Part shown: one piece after another, positions 48,754 through 58,686 of the stretch
Position numbering within the stretch: position 1 is the first letter of the stretch
Layout: every line of letters begins with the position of its first letter
Assembly: GCA_029261165.1 (NCBI GenBank)
Contig: JAJDBV010000028.1
Coordinates: forward strand, 1-64,000
Length of the DNA: 64,000 bases
DNA from: Nitrospirota bacterium
GTDB lineage: Bacteria; Nitrospirota; Nitrospiria; SBBL01; JAADHI01
Direction: 5' to 3'
Position numbers and translations under genes: made by a program
The notes under the pieces: model-generated
The model's database searches: none
What the model was told of the DNA's origin: nothing
The model's input: only the letters and a program-made list of their open reading frames with translations

Positions 48754-49803
48754 CTAAACAATCATGACGTTATATCCTTCGGCTAATCGAAACTGCCATT
48801 GGCCCTCAATCTTCCAAAATAAAAAGGTATATCCGTCAATACGTAAATCGTCAAAATATTTGTATTTAATCAGTACAAGGGCTCGCGTACGATCTGGGTT
48901 CAAGGCTACCTCTCCAAAAGTTAAGTCGATCGGAAGCTTCTTCTCCGTCTCCCAAATCTTATCAACGACTCTATGGATGGGGAAATAGGACTCATGGCTT
49001 CCCGGTCTTGCTTCCACATCCCGCTGATAATATGACACTTGGTGGCCCGGTTTGACCGGCTTCCCTTTTTCGGTGTTTTCAAGGACCATCCAGGGGGTAA
49101 GACGTTCAAAGGTGGCCATAAACTCCAGAACGAGCTCTCGGATGGCCTCTTCATCCGGCATCTCCGGAGGTTGCGTAAACTCGGGTCCGCCCCGGTTGAG
49201 CCAGTCCATAGCCCCCTCATATTGTAGAAAGGCCTTGTCGAAGTCTCTTTGCGGGTAGGGGGCATGCTCCGGCGAGGCCATTACAAGCTGATCTTGCCAA
49301 AATTGGAGATACGGGAGATACTCCGATTGGCCTGCAAGGACTTTAGGAATAAAGGCCCGGTTGAAACCTTGTCGCGGTATCGGGAGCTCCTTTTCTATTT
49401 CTACATAATCCTTACACCTTGGGTCGGTGAGGTTCACCACATGAAGGCAGACTTTTAGCCTTGCCAGCATGGTTACGTCAGAGCGATCAAATAAGAGATC
49501 CATTAGCTCAGTCGACCCTCCATCCTCAAAATACATCAGGGTCTCTGAGATCACTCCGACGTCCCACCCGTCCCCTTGTTTTATGGCCTCCTTCAAGCGA
49601 GAATACAGGACCGGAATCATCTCATCTCCAAGACGAAAGAGCTGAAAAAGGCTTTCATCGTGATACTTCTTATAATTATCCCGATCAATGAGTCGGTCCA
49701 CCAGTTGCTCTTCTCTCGTCTTCTCACTCAACTCCTCTGCATGCCCCAGAGATACCGACAGGCTGGCGAACACAAAAACTAGAACCAAGATCCTTCTCAT
49801 CAT
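48754..49803 (-). CDS. Exported hypothetical protein, paralogue of next
   Basis: Signal peptide; long similarity with 49812-50903. Confidence 0.65.
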   Translation of the reverse strand: MMRRILVLVFVFASLSVSLGHAEELSEKTREEQLVDRLIDRDNYKKYHDESLFQLFRLGDEMIPVLYSRLKEAIKQGDGWDVGVISETLMYFEDGGSTELMDLLFDRSDVTMLARLKVCLHVVNLTDPRCKDYVEIEKELPIPRQGFNRAFIPKVLAGQSEYLPYLQFWQDQLVMASPEHAPYPQRDFDKAFLQYEGAMDWLNRGGPEFTQPPEMPDEEAIRELVLEFMATFERLTPWMVLENTEKGKPVKPGHQVSYYQRDVEARPGSHESYFPIHRVVDKIWETEKKLPIDLTFGEVALNPDRTRALVLIKYKYFDDLRIDGYTFLFWKIEGQWQFRLAEGYNVMIV

Positions 49804-49811
49804 TATTATTC

Positions 49812-50903
49812 CTAACCAGTTGTAAGTTTTTCGCCTTGGGCTAATCGAAACCGCCATTCCCCCTCAACCTTCCAAAATAAAAAGGTATATCCGAACCAGC
49901 CATTTTTCTCATACCGACGATACTTAACAAATGCAAGAGCTCGTGTACGATCCGGGTTAAAGGCAATCTCTTCAGAAGTTAAGTCAATCGGAAGCTTCTT
50001 CTCCGTCTCCCAGATCTTACGAACAACTCTATTGATGGGAAAACGGGACTCAGGGCTACCCGGTCTTGCTTCCTCATCCCGTTGATAATAAGATACCCGA
50101 TGGCCCGGCTTGACTGGTTTCCCTTTCTCCGCGTTTTCTAGGATCAGCCAGGGAGTCAAGCGTTCAAAGGTGGTCATGAACTCTAAGATATATTCTCGGA
50201 TGGCCTCTTTATCCGGCATCCCCGGAGATTCCTTGAACTCGGGTTCACCCCGATTAAGCCAGTCCATAGCCCCCTCATATTGTAAAGAGGCCTTATCGAA
50301 GTTTCTTTGGGGGTGGGAGGACTGATTGGGCGGGGCAATTTCTAACTGATCTTGCCGCGATTGGAGGTAAGGGAGATACTCCGATTGGCCAGCAAGGACA
50401 ACGGGGATAAAGCCAAGGTCGAAAAACCTCTGCGGTATCGAAGGATCCTTTTCTTCTTTTACATAGTCTACATACTTCTTACACCTTGGGTCGATGACGT
50501 TCGCCACATGACGGCAGTGCTTATATCTGCGTTCTTCTAAGTATGTGATCTGAGGATTACCCAAAATAAGATCAATTGCCTCATCCGGTCCGCCATCTTC
50601 AAATAAAACCAAAGCCTGTGCCAATCCCAAGACTTTGTAAGAAACCTTGATATTATCTGCCTTCTTCAACTCCTCCTTGAATCGTGAGAGGAGATGTGGA
50701 ACCACCATATCTCCGACACGAAATATCTCCTGAAAGCCAACAGGCGAATCGTTAGATCCACCACCGAGGAACCCATCCACTAGCCTCTCTTCTCTTGTCT
50801 TCTCAATAAACTCCTGCGTATGCCCAAAGTAAGGAACCAGAAAGAGGCTAACGGAGATCATTCCTAGTACAAAGAGGATCAAGATCTTTCTTTTTATTTT
50901 CAT
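49812..50903 (-). CDS. Exported hypothetical protein, tandem paralogue
   Basis: Shared KTREERLVD, LPYLQ, DKASLQYEGAMDWLNRG, GYTFLFWK. Confidence 0.65.
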   Translation of the reverse strand: MKIKRKILILFVLGMISVSLFLVPYFGHTQEFIEKTREERLVDGFLGGGSNDSPVGFQEIFRVGDMVVPHLLSRFKEELKKADNIKVSYKVLGLAQALVLFEDGGPDEAIDLILGNPQITYLEERRYKHCRHVANVIDPRCKKYVDYVKEEKDPSIPQRFFDLGFIPVVLAGQSEYLPYLQSRQDQLEIAPPNQSSHPQRNFDKASLQYEGAMDWLNRGEPEFKESPGMPDKEAIREYILEFMTTFERLTPWLILENAEKGKPVKPGHRVSYYQRDEEARPGSPESRFPINRVVRKIWETEKKLPIDLTSEEIAFNPDRTRALAFVKYRRYEKNGWFGYTFLFWKVEGEWRFRLAQGEKLTTG

Positions 50904-51035
50904 CGGTTCCTTTTGGGCTAAGCCATACCTTTTACGAATGAATATCTTTCACTCTGGTTCCTAACCAGTTGACCATAAGCCATGGATAGACACAGGGATA
51001 CAAGTAAACCATTACTACCAGAAACCCAATATTAA

Positions 51036-51848
51036 TCATCCATAGATGGGCCGATCTTTATCTATCGGTTTCACAACAAACGCTTCGCCCTCTGAATCAA
51101 CCGTCCACTCATTTGGCCCAAGGGGTGTAAAATAAGGGGCCAATTCCTGGATGAGATGCTCACTAAAGTCGAGTGCCTGCTGAATGCGCTGACCGAAAAC
51201 CGCCCCCAACCATGTTCCACCCTTGACTTCAACGCGAAGCCATTTTTCTTGGACTTCTACGGTCAAGATCAGATCAAGATCACTTAATGCGTCGGTTGCG
51301 GCTCGGAGAGCATTATCGAGCGTTCGCCCATTTGTCTGGGAAGAGACTGAGTCCGAGTTCCAGTCTTTCGTCACTTGTCGTTCTGCCGGAGGAAGCTTAC
51401 TGAAATCCCCTAAGCAAAAAAGGTTAACGCGGCTCATTTCGAGCTGATACCATGACCGAAAACCTCCACGATCGGTTTGTTTATAAGGCCAATAGTCCAT
51501 TATCAGGTTCTCGAAATAGGCGAGCACCCATAGTTCCCCCACGCGGGCCTTCATCTTTGGCCTCAGCCAGCGCCGTCGAATATGATATTCTGTCCCCCCC
51601 CTAGCTTGCAGAAGCCTTTGAAGATCGCTTGCTAGAAACCAATACCGCCGCAAGAAACATATAAGGACCCCCATAAAAAGTGAAACCCACGCGAGCAAGG
51701 TCAGAGCTTCCTCTTTTTGGGGCGGAGCCGACTGAAAAACTACTAAAACAGCAAACAAAAATATTGCGAGGCCCATAAAGACTACGAACCAAAATATCAT
51801 TTGAAACCATAGGTCTAATGCAGCTACGTTCTTTCCGCGCCAGTCCAT
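51036..51848 (-). CDS. Membrane hypothetical protein (two N-terminal TM segments)
   Basis: Hydrophobic N terminus, soluble C terminus. Confidence 0.5.
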   Translation of the reverse strand: MDWRGKNVAALDLWFQMIFWFVVFMGLAIFLFAVLVVFQSAPPQKEEALTLLAWVSLFMGVLICFLRRYWFLASDLQRLLQARGGTEYHIRRRWLRPKMKARVGELWVLAYFENLIMDYWPYKQTDRGGFRSWYQLEMSRVNLFCLGDFSKLPPAERQVTKDWNSDSVSSQTNGRTLDNALRAATDALSDLDLILTVEVQEKWLRVEVKGGTWLGAVFGQRIQQALDFSEHLIQELAPYFTPLGPNEWTVDSEGEAFVVKPIDKDRPIYG

Positions 51849-52038
51849 TTATCCAACTCCTATTAGATCCGGTGCCGGTCCAACGGCATAGATCCTCCTC
51901 CGGTAAGGCCATAGAAGACCTGTGGAAATACCTCCATACTAAACAATTTACGATACCTGCCAGAATGACCCGCTTGGAAGAGCGGGGATGGATGCTGCCC
52001 GGAGCAAAACAGAGGCAAAACTTTTTGGTTCAAAAAGC

Positions 52039-52065
52039 CCCGTCCGGAAGGGCGGGGTTCTTTAC
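52039..52065. terminator. G/C hairpin CCCCGTCCGGAAGGGCGGGG followed by TTCTTT
   Basis: Read directly. Confidence 0.5.
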
Positions 52066-52293
52066 TTCTGACAGATGCATCCCAAGCGCTTTCTGTCGAT
52101 AAACTACTATTATACCAGGGGTTTATCTTTTGAGGGTTGCAGGGAACAATAATCCATCTTAGAAAGCGTTAACCTTGGAATGTTGAAGAGTTACTGATTA
52201 TAGGAAGAAGGGAACAACGAATATGAGAGGTTGAGCGCTGAGGATCGGTGCGAAGGCGTGGCCCGACGAGAAGGATTTCGCCCGCTATGCGGG

Positions 52294-52644
52294 TTAAATC
52301 ATACTAAACAATACAACCAGAACCAAAGAAGCATAATACATGTTGAGATACTTTTTATCTCTTGTGCTTAGACCGCCATATTTATTGGGAAATAGATAAC
52401 GACGACTGAAGGAAACGAAATAAAGAAATACCTTTCCGGCAATGACAAGTTGTGGCACAAATAGACCTATCGCGTAGACCATCATTATCCCGCCCATAAC
52501 GTCACCACTGCACCTGAAATCAGTCATAATGCAGCCAAAAGAAAAGATGGCAACATAAACGAGATTATTGATAAACCCCAGACAGAACATCCGAGGCTTA
52601 ATACATCCAGAGACTATTTTATTGTCTATTTCTTCCAACAGCAT
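52294..52644 (-). CDS. Small polytopic membrane protein
   Basis: Hydrophobic segments. Confidence 0.45.
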   Translation of the reverse strand: MLLEEIDNKIVSGCIKPRMFCLGFINNLVYVAIFSFGCIMTDFRCSGDVMGGIMMVYAIGLFVPQLVIAGKVFLYFVSFSRRYLFPNKYGGLSTRDKKYLNMYYASLVLVVLFSMI

Positions 52645-52726
52645 GGGGCGATTCTCTATGTTATTGTTTAATCTGAGTGCTTAAATCCGAATTGACACAC
52701 GCTCGAAGCGTGATTATAATTTAGCT

Positions 52727-53128
52727 ATGAATAAGCGCCCTCCGTCAAAAAGACTATCTTCTATCTTTAGACTACTCCTTGTCTGTTTTTTTATCTGGGG
52801 GATTTGTCCCTGGGATAACTCTTCTGCGGTCGCCCAGCCTTTAAATGCGGCTCAAGTCCGGCACGGCCATCAAGAGGGAGACAATACACATCACGCCTCT
52901 GAGGGGGCCGAACATACCTGCTCCGGGTCGGTATCTGTTTTTAAACAGGAATCAACCTGGGGGGGAAGTTCTCTTAAATCTCTCCCTGAAAATTGTTCTT
53001 TTGTTTCAATCGTTTTTCTACCCCACCTTTATCAACCGTACCTTCTTTCGCTGCCCGTTTCAGAAGCCCCGGAGCTACCTAGCCGTTTTTCTAATCTTTA
53101 TCAATTCAACTCATCCCTTCTTCTTTAG
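52727..53128 (+). CDS. Small exported protein before cytochrome c gene
   Basis: Signal peptide; His/Cys-rich stretch VRHGHQEGDNTHHASEGAEHTC. Confidence 0.45.
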   Translation: MNKRPPSKRLSSIFRLLLVCFFIWGICPWDNSSAVAQPLNAAQVRHGHQEGDNTHHASEGAEHTCSGSVSVFKQESTWGGSSLKSLPENCSFVSIVFLPHLYQPYLLSLPVSEAPELPSRFSNLYQFNSSLLL

Positions 53129-53225
53129 GACCCCTTTTCTAAGCCCAACGAAAGAGCTTCCGGATAACCGTTCACCAACATTCCGGAGATTAATCCGCTA
53201 TTTGAAAAGGAAGAGAGGGGATAAG

Positions 53226-53837
53226 ATGAAAAATGTTATCATCACAATAGGTATTACCATAACAATTTCCACGCTTTTAGGTCTGACGGTGGTCTATGCC
53301 GGACTGTTTAATGTGTCCGCATCATGGAAAGATCCGGCGCTGGTCCGCTGGGTATTGGCCACCACACGGGAGAATGCCGTAAAAAGCCGTGCAGCCTCGA
53401 TCAAAGTCCCGCCCATGAAAGGGGCGCAACAGGTTGAAGAAGGCTTCCGCAGCTTTCGTGAGATGTGTGCAAGCTGCCATACGCCGCCGGGCACTCCCGT
53501 ATCACCGGTCGCCAAGGGATTGAATCCTGAGCCGCCGGACCTTGCCAGACGGGCCGAACAAATGTCTTCCGCCGAGCTGTTTTGGGTAATTAAAAACGGC
53601 ATCCGGATGACTGGCATGCCAGCCTGGGGACCGACCCACGAAGACGCCGAACTCTGGAATATCGTTGCATTTGTAAAGACCTTGCCTGAAATGAGCAGTG
53701 ATGATTACCGGACACTGGATCAGCAAGCTCCAGAGGGACACGGCCATAGTGGCGGTGGACACAACGATAAAGGGAGTGAACCCGGTCTCGGTGATGATTC
53801 GCATCACGATGATTTTGGTGGCGGGCACACGCATTGA
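53226..53837 (+). CDS. Monohaem cytochrome c with His-rich C terminus
   Basis: CASCH haem motif; distal GMPAWG; HGHSGGGHNDKG...HHDDFGGGHTH tail. Confidence 0.85.
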   Translation: MKNVIITIGITITISTLLGLTVVYAGLFNVSASWKDPALVRWVLATTRENAVKSRAASIKVPPMKGAQQVEEGFRSFREMCASCHTPPGTPVSPVAKGLNPEPPDLARRAEQMSSAELFWVIKNGIRMTGMPAWGPTHEDAELWNIVAFVKTLPEMSSDDYRTLDQQAPEGHGHSGGGHNDKGSEPGLGDDSHHDDFGGGHTH

Positions 53838-54128
53838 TGAGTATAGGGGGTGTACTCTTAAAAACATAGGGCCAGAATATTAAGCAGGTGATTTTTCAAA
53901 TAGGATATATGCCGAGAAATATGACCAGCACCATTTCTCGTTAAGGAAGCCTCTATTTCCCACATTTCAGATTGAAGAGTTAGGTTTGTGGATGTGGTTC
54001 AAAAACCGACCTCTCAGAATGCCCCAGGATCGACGATCTCAAACCGTCTGATGGGGTAGGACCCCAATTTCCATCATTATATATAGGGGGAAACCGTCGA
54101 TGGCTAGCGCGAGACCCATCCACCCGAA

Positions 54129-54235
54129 ATACTGCGTTATCGGTCTTTTTGTCTCCTCACCGTACGGAAGAGTACGCCTCGATCTCCAACGAAGACCTCT
54201 GCCTTGTCTTTCAGCCGACTTGCCGGTTTCCAAGA
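54129..54235. repeat. Dispersed repeat family D, copy 2
   Basis: TGCGTTATCGGTCTTTTTGTCTCCTCACCGTACGGAAGAGTACGCCTCGATC...GACTTGCCGGTTT. Confidence 0.75.
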
Positions 54236-54470
54236 TCTCCGTCAATTCACCCCAAAATACAAACTACGCCTTAAACCCCAAAACCTTCTGAAATTGCAAT
54301 TCAAACGATTCTTCGCTTTATAGACCACTACTGACCAACTCATTTACAACTTCAGCCGGCAACGGTGATTTCAATCCGTGTAAAATTAATTTCCTTTCAG
54401 AGCATTATAGACTATCCCATAACGTCGTTTATGAGATATAATAGGTCCTTCATAACAAAAGGGCCTTTGT

Positions 54471-55448
54471 ATGACCGAAGACTTTCCAATCCAAGCATCC
54501 AAACCTTTTTCACAGCTCCCATCAGTCCTGGCCGATCTGGGTGAATCTGCACAGCGGGTCTTTCTTGAGTTCTTTACCGCACAGATCAGAAACGCGAATA
54601 CACGCCAAGCCTACCTGCGCAATGTCTGCCGGTTTCTGGATTGGGTTGAAAGCAGAGGCGCAACGCTTCCAGAGATGAAGGCGATGCATGTTGCCCTGTA
54701 CATCGAGCAGCTCGGGAAACCGAAAGCCGACGGCGGCCAGGGTTACTCTGCCCCGACGATCAAACAGCATCTGGCGGCCTTGCGGGTCTTTGGGGCCTTC
54801 CTGGTGATCCGGCAGATCGTTCCCGCAAATCCGGCCGCCGATGTCCGGGGACCGAAACATGTTGTGACCACCGGCAAAACACCCGTCATGACAGGAGAGG
54901 ATGCCAGGGCTTTATTTGCCTCAATAGATACCTCCAAACCCAGCGGACTACGCGACAAGGCCATAATCGGGGTCATGGTCTACACCTTTGCCAGAATATC
55001 GGCTGTCTGTGATCTGGATATAAGCGACTACTATCAGGTTGGACGTCGAATGATGTTCCGGTTTCAGGAAAAAGGTGGACGCCACCATGTCATGCCCGCG
55101 CACCACACGGCCATCGAGTACATGGAAGCTTATGTGACTGCTCTAGGAGAACAAGATGGGCCGCTTTTCAGGTCCATGACCCGGAAACGAAATGGGTTCA
55201 CCCGCAGACGGCTTGATCGCCGGGAGGCCCTGGCGATAGTAAAGCGGCGCTGCAAGGCCGCCGGCCTTGGAGATCGTTTTACAAACCATACCTTCCGGGC
55301 AACCGGGATCACAGCATATCTGAAAAACGAAGGACAACTCGAACACGCGCAGTACATGGCGGGCCACGCCTCCCCCAGAACCACAAAACTCTACGACCGG
55401 CGGGCACAGGAAGCCAGCCTGGATGAAGTCGAACGGATTATTCTGTAA
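54471..55448 (+). CDS. Tyrosine recombinase/integrase
   Basis: FARISAVCDLD, NHTFRATGITAYL, YMAGHASPRTTKLYDRR catalytic pattern. Confidence 0.9.
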   Translation: MTEDFPIQASKPFSQLPSVLADLGESAQRVFLEFFTAQIRNANTRQAYLRNVCRFLDWVESRGATLPEMKAMHVALYIEQLGKPKADGGQGYSAPTIKQHLAALRVFGAFLVIRQIVPANPAADVRGPKHVVTTGKTPVMTGEDARALFASIDTSKPSGLRDKAIIGVMVYTFARISAVCDLDISDYYQVGRRMMFRFQEKGGRHHVMPAHHTAIEYMEAYVTALGEQDGPLFRSMTRKRNGFTRRRLDRREALAIVKRRCKAAGLGDRFTNHTFRATGITAYLKNEGQLEHAQYMAGHASPRTTKLYDRRAQEASLDEVERIIL

Positions 55449-55539
55449 GGATAAAAAGTCTCAAAACCGCCCTTATGTTGCCGTCACCTTTTTGCCCTTG
55501 AGACAGCGCTTACCCTTTTTAGAAATATCTATTATATGG

Positions 55540-55887
55540 TCAGCCGAAAAAACATGAATATTGATCTTCCCCAACTACATTCAAAAACTCATCAAGTGTT
55601 TTAACTGTAGGGACAGGTTCGTAGGAATGCCACTTTAGGTCTGCTCTTTGCCAATAGACTTTCCATAGTTTCTGCGCCTTAACATATGTGGCTTTAGCGA
55701 CTGGTTGTTCAATTTTATTTGATGGATTATTCCATTGAGGCCGTATTTCAAAAACCTCAACACTTTGATTCTCGATTCGAAAACCAAGGTCAACTTCATT
55801 TCTAATATGAGCAGGTGGCCGATGTTTAGCCATAAATTTTTCAATGGCTTTTTCACACTTTTTAATTTCAAATTCACTTATTGCCAT
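55540..55887 (-). CDS. DUF3024-like protein
   Basis: Resembles DUF3024 (EIRPQW...KATYVKAQKLWKVYWQRADLKWHSYEP). Confidence 0.65.
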   Translation of the reverse strand: MAISEFEIKKCEKAIEKFMAKHRPPAHIRNEVDLGFRIENQSVEVFEIRPQWNNPSNKIEQPVAKATYVKAQKLWKVYWQRADLKWHSYEPVPTVKTLDEFLNVVGEDQYSCFFG

Positions 55888-55921
55888 ACGCCACTTTCTC
55901 CGATGATATTTTACACATTAC

Positions 55922-55992
55922 GCTGAGCTAACCCGCCGCCCACAGACGCGACCCAAAGGCCGCAAAGTCTTGTGCAGTCGAGTTGAACAACT
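55922..55992 (-). other. attC-like site 3 (weak)
   Basis: Minus strand GTTCAACTCGACTGCACAAGAC...GTGGGCGGCGGGTTAGC between two minus-strand genes. Confidence 0.3.
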
Positions 55993-56147
55993 TTTTGCGG
56001 AGAACCTATTTAAGATAGACAAATGTGAAATAGTTATTGTTTTCATAATTTCATCGGCAAGACTGGAGATTTTTTTCCTAGAATCAATTTTGGGGAATTG
56101 CAACAAAATGGGCTCTAATTTGTGAGAAAGGATCCGAGCGATTTTCT

Positions 56148-56534
56148 CTACTTGTTTTTCCATTCAACCATGCCAAATTTTATGGCAAGAGACCTATTCT
56201 TCTTTGCCCATAGTAAACACCATTCATTGATGCCGAGAAATTCACTATACCCATGCAATATTTCAGGGAGAATTTCCTTTACTTTCCCGGTTTCTATTGC
56301 TCTTAATCGATATTGTGGAACATTAAGTTCTTTTGCTACCTCTTTAATGGTTTTTCCAGTTTTCTCTCTCACTTCTTTGAATGTCTGAGAAATAGATAGC
56401 ATCCGAACCGTTGAATCGATGAGGCCCTTCGATAGAACCTGGTCTGCACCCTGAGGGAAAATGCCTCTCAAGTGCCGAGACATCTCCTCAACTTGATCAT
56501 TTTCTAGTATTTGAGTTTTGCTCGTTATCCTCAT
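56148..56534 (-). CDS. HTH (XRE-like) protein
   Basis: FKEVREKTGKTIKEVAKELNVPQYRLRAIETGK. Confidence 0.65.
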   Translation of the reverse strand: MRITSKTQILENDQVEEMSRHLRGIFPQGADQVLSKGLIDSTVRMLSISQTFKEVREKTGKTIKEVAKELNVPQYRLRAIETGKVKEILPEILHGYSEFLGINEWCLLWAKKNRSLAIKFGMVEWKNK

Positions 56535-56958
56535 GGAGTCATTCGGATTTGAAATATAACAATTGAGCTAACTCGCCGATCCTGAATTAAACTCGGACTG
56601 TCGAAGGGACCCTGAGCTCGAACTTAGCAAGGATCAGTCAAAATGACAATTAAAAAAAGAAACCTCAAAAACTGAACCTCGTTGTTGATATCGGAAAGAG
56701 CCAACTCGGTCAAAAAGTAAAATCAGTAAATAACCGAAATACATAAAACCGTCCCTAACTGTCGAACCGTTTCTTCCCGAAATACCCCCCTCTTGCTCTG
56801 AAAAATAATTTCGATAACTTGAACCGTTACAACATTATCCTCCTGATATTTTCCTATAGACAGAACAACCTTAAGGTTGTATGATGATGTTGTTAGCCAG
56901 TGCCCATAGTGGCCCCATCTCAGTGCCCTCAGTGGCCTTTCTATAAAAGGAGAAAGAT

Positions 56959-57141
56959 ATGAAGGGCAAGGAGTTGGTCAGGTTATTAAAAGAACATGGG
57001 TGAGCACTTGATCGCGTTTCAGGATCGCATCACATCATGGTCAAAGAAGGCAGGCGTCCTGTTCCGATTCCGGTACATGGAAATAAAGACCTGAATAAAA
57101 GTTTGCTCCATGGGATCTTAAAAGAGGCAGGAATAAAATGA
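56959..57141 (+). pseudogene. hicA: HicA toxin with in-frame TGA at codon 15
   Basis: MKGKELVRLLKEHG*ALDRVSGSHHIMVKEGRRPVPIPVHGNKDLNKSLLHGILKEAGIK*. Confidence 0.85.
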
Positions 57142-57566
57142 AAGTTATCTATCCATTTCGGATCTGGAAGGAAGAAAAGGATTACCTGGTCCAAGGGTTT
57201 AAGCCATTGGAGAATGTCCTGACCTATGGTGAGAGCATCGAAGATGCCTTAAAAAATGGACGGGAGGCCCTGACTGGAGTTTTAGGAGCCATGTTAGATA
57301 ATGGCCAGCTTATCCCTGAACCCCCAAAAGTGAGAAAGGCAAAAGGTGTCTACGAGATCGAACCGAATCCTTCTGTAGCGATTCCGATCCTCGTGCGCAA
57401 GGCACGTGAAGAGGCGGGGTTGACGCTCGTTGATCTGGCCGAGAAATTGGGCGTGACCTATCAAGCTGTTCAGAAATGGGAACGATCAGGCACTAATCCA
57501 AAAGTGGCAACCCTGAATCGGGTTTTAGAGGCGTTGGGGAAGCGGCTGGAATTGGAAGTGGCATAA
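57138..57566 (+). CDS. hicB: HicB antitoxin with C-terminal HTH
   Basis: GESIEDALKNGREAL and XRE HTH LAEKLGVTYQAVQKWE; ATGA overlap with hicA. Confidence 0.85.
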   Translation: MKVIYPFRIWKEEKDYLVQGFKPLENVLTYGESIEDALKNGREALTGVLGAMLDNGQLIPEPPKVRKAKGVYEIEPNPSVAIPILVRKAREEAGLTLVDLAEKLGVTYQAVQKWERSGTNPKVATLNRVLEALGKRLELEVA

Positions 57567-57599
57567 TGAAACGATCCATGCCGCCTCCCTTCTCCTCCA

Positions 57600-57624
57600 G
57601 TGTAGAAATTGTTGACTATCATTA
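57600..57624 (+). pseudogene. higB: Residual 3' end of higB (SVEIVDYH*)
   Basis: AGTGTAGAAATTGTTGACTATCATTAA matches the canonical HigB C terminus, just before higA. Confidence 0.6.
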
Positions 57625-57644
57625 AAAACCACCTGGAGTAACGA

Positions 57645-57956
57645 ATGGTTAGGATACCGACAAATAGAGCGCCAACCCATCCTGGGGAAATGCTTCTTGA
57701 AGAGTTCTTAACCCCAATGGGGATCACTCAGAAGCAGCTCTCAAAGGAGATCCGTGTCCCCTACCAGCGGATCAATGAGATTGTGAATCAACGAAGGGGT
57801 GTTACCCCTGCAACAGCGCTAAGGCTCTCGAAGTTTTTTGGCACTTCGGAAGGTTTCTGGATGAACCTCCAGCTTCGCTGGGATTTATACAGAGCCAGCC
57901 GTTCCGAGGCCAATGCATTAGCAACCATTCGGCCCTACCGTTTGAAAGCATCGTAA
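57645..57956 (+). CDS. higA: HigA-family antitoxin
   Basis: THPGEMLLEEFLTPMGITQKQLSKEI...RINEIVNQRRGVTPATALRLSKFFGTSEGFWMNLQ. Confidence 0.9.
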   Translation: MVRIPTNRAPTHPGEMLLEEFLTPMGITQKQLSKEIRVPYQRINEIVNQRRGVTPATALRLSKFFGTSEGFWMNLQLRWDLYRASRSEANALATIRPYRLKAS

Positions 57957-58018
57957 GCCGCGCATCAGTATTGAGAATATAACTTCCCCTTACCCCCTCC
58001 CAACACATCGGCATTATT

Positions 58019-58237
58019 TTAGGAAGCCCACTTCATATTTAATTTGCGGTTGTGAACAGCGCAATCACGAAGATAAAGATTGATCAGGCTCTGATAAGGA
58101 ATACCAGTACTTTCTGCCATAGACTTGAAATAAGAAACGGTGTCAATGTCCAACCGCATCGTTACAGGTTGCTTGAGCTGTTTGATGTAGGGGTTTTTTC
58201 GGCCTTTCATTTTTGAAAAATCATAATGGTCTCTCAT
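58019..58237 (-). CDS. brnA: BrnA-like antitoxin
   Basis: PVTMRLDIDTVSYFKSMAESTGIPYQSLINLYLRDCA; adjacent to BrnT. Confidence 0.8.
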   Translation of the reverse strand: MRDHYDFSKMKGRKNPYIKQLKQPVTMRLDIDTVSYFKSMAESTGIPYQSLINLYLRDCAVHNRKLNMKWAS

Positions 58238-58542
58238 TTTTTTAACCTCCGATATTCACGTTCCTCATCCTTATCCGCTTTCCTTGCTGAAATAACTCTA
58301 ATAACTGTCTCACTCTTCCGGAAGCAGTGGCATACAACGAGGACCCGTAACCTGAAACTCATTCCAAATAGAATGAAGCGGTCTTCATCATCCGAATGGT
58401 CCGGGTCGAAGAATTGGACTGCGTTCTCATCATGGAACACTGCACGCGCCTCATCAAAAGAAACACCATGTTTTTTGATGTTACTCTTCTCTTTCTTACG
58501 ATCCCATTCAAACCGCAACTCAGACATATTTACATTGTACAT
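58234..58542 (-). CDS. brnT: BrnT-like toxin
   Basis: FEWDRKKEKSNIKKHGVSFDEARAVF...RVISARKADKDEEREY. Confidence 0.85.
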   Translation of the reverse strand: MYNVNMSELRFEWDRKKEKSNIKKHGVSFDEARAVFHDENAVQFFDPDHSDDEDRFILFGMSFRLRVLVVCHCFRKSETVIRVISARKADKDEEREYRRLKK

Positions 58543-58686
58543 ATGATATAGAAATTGATCAAGAGGCTTTTTGCAGTCAAATAAGAACTGCTCGTGCCAA
58601 CGAATGGAACTGTCCCGCTGTTTGGTAGCGCTCTAGCAAATTTGGATCTTCGATTGAACCGTGGATCGGGTGCAATGCATTGATAC

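Noticed and set aside
54471-55448. Integron integrase IntI
   Set aside because: Catalytic tyrosine recombinase motifs are present but I do not see the IntI-specific insert; called only as a generic integrase.
56700-56940. Possible regulatory RNA upstream of hicA
   Set aside because: No clear conserved structure visible by eye.
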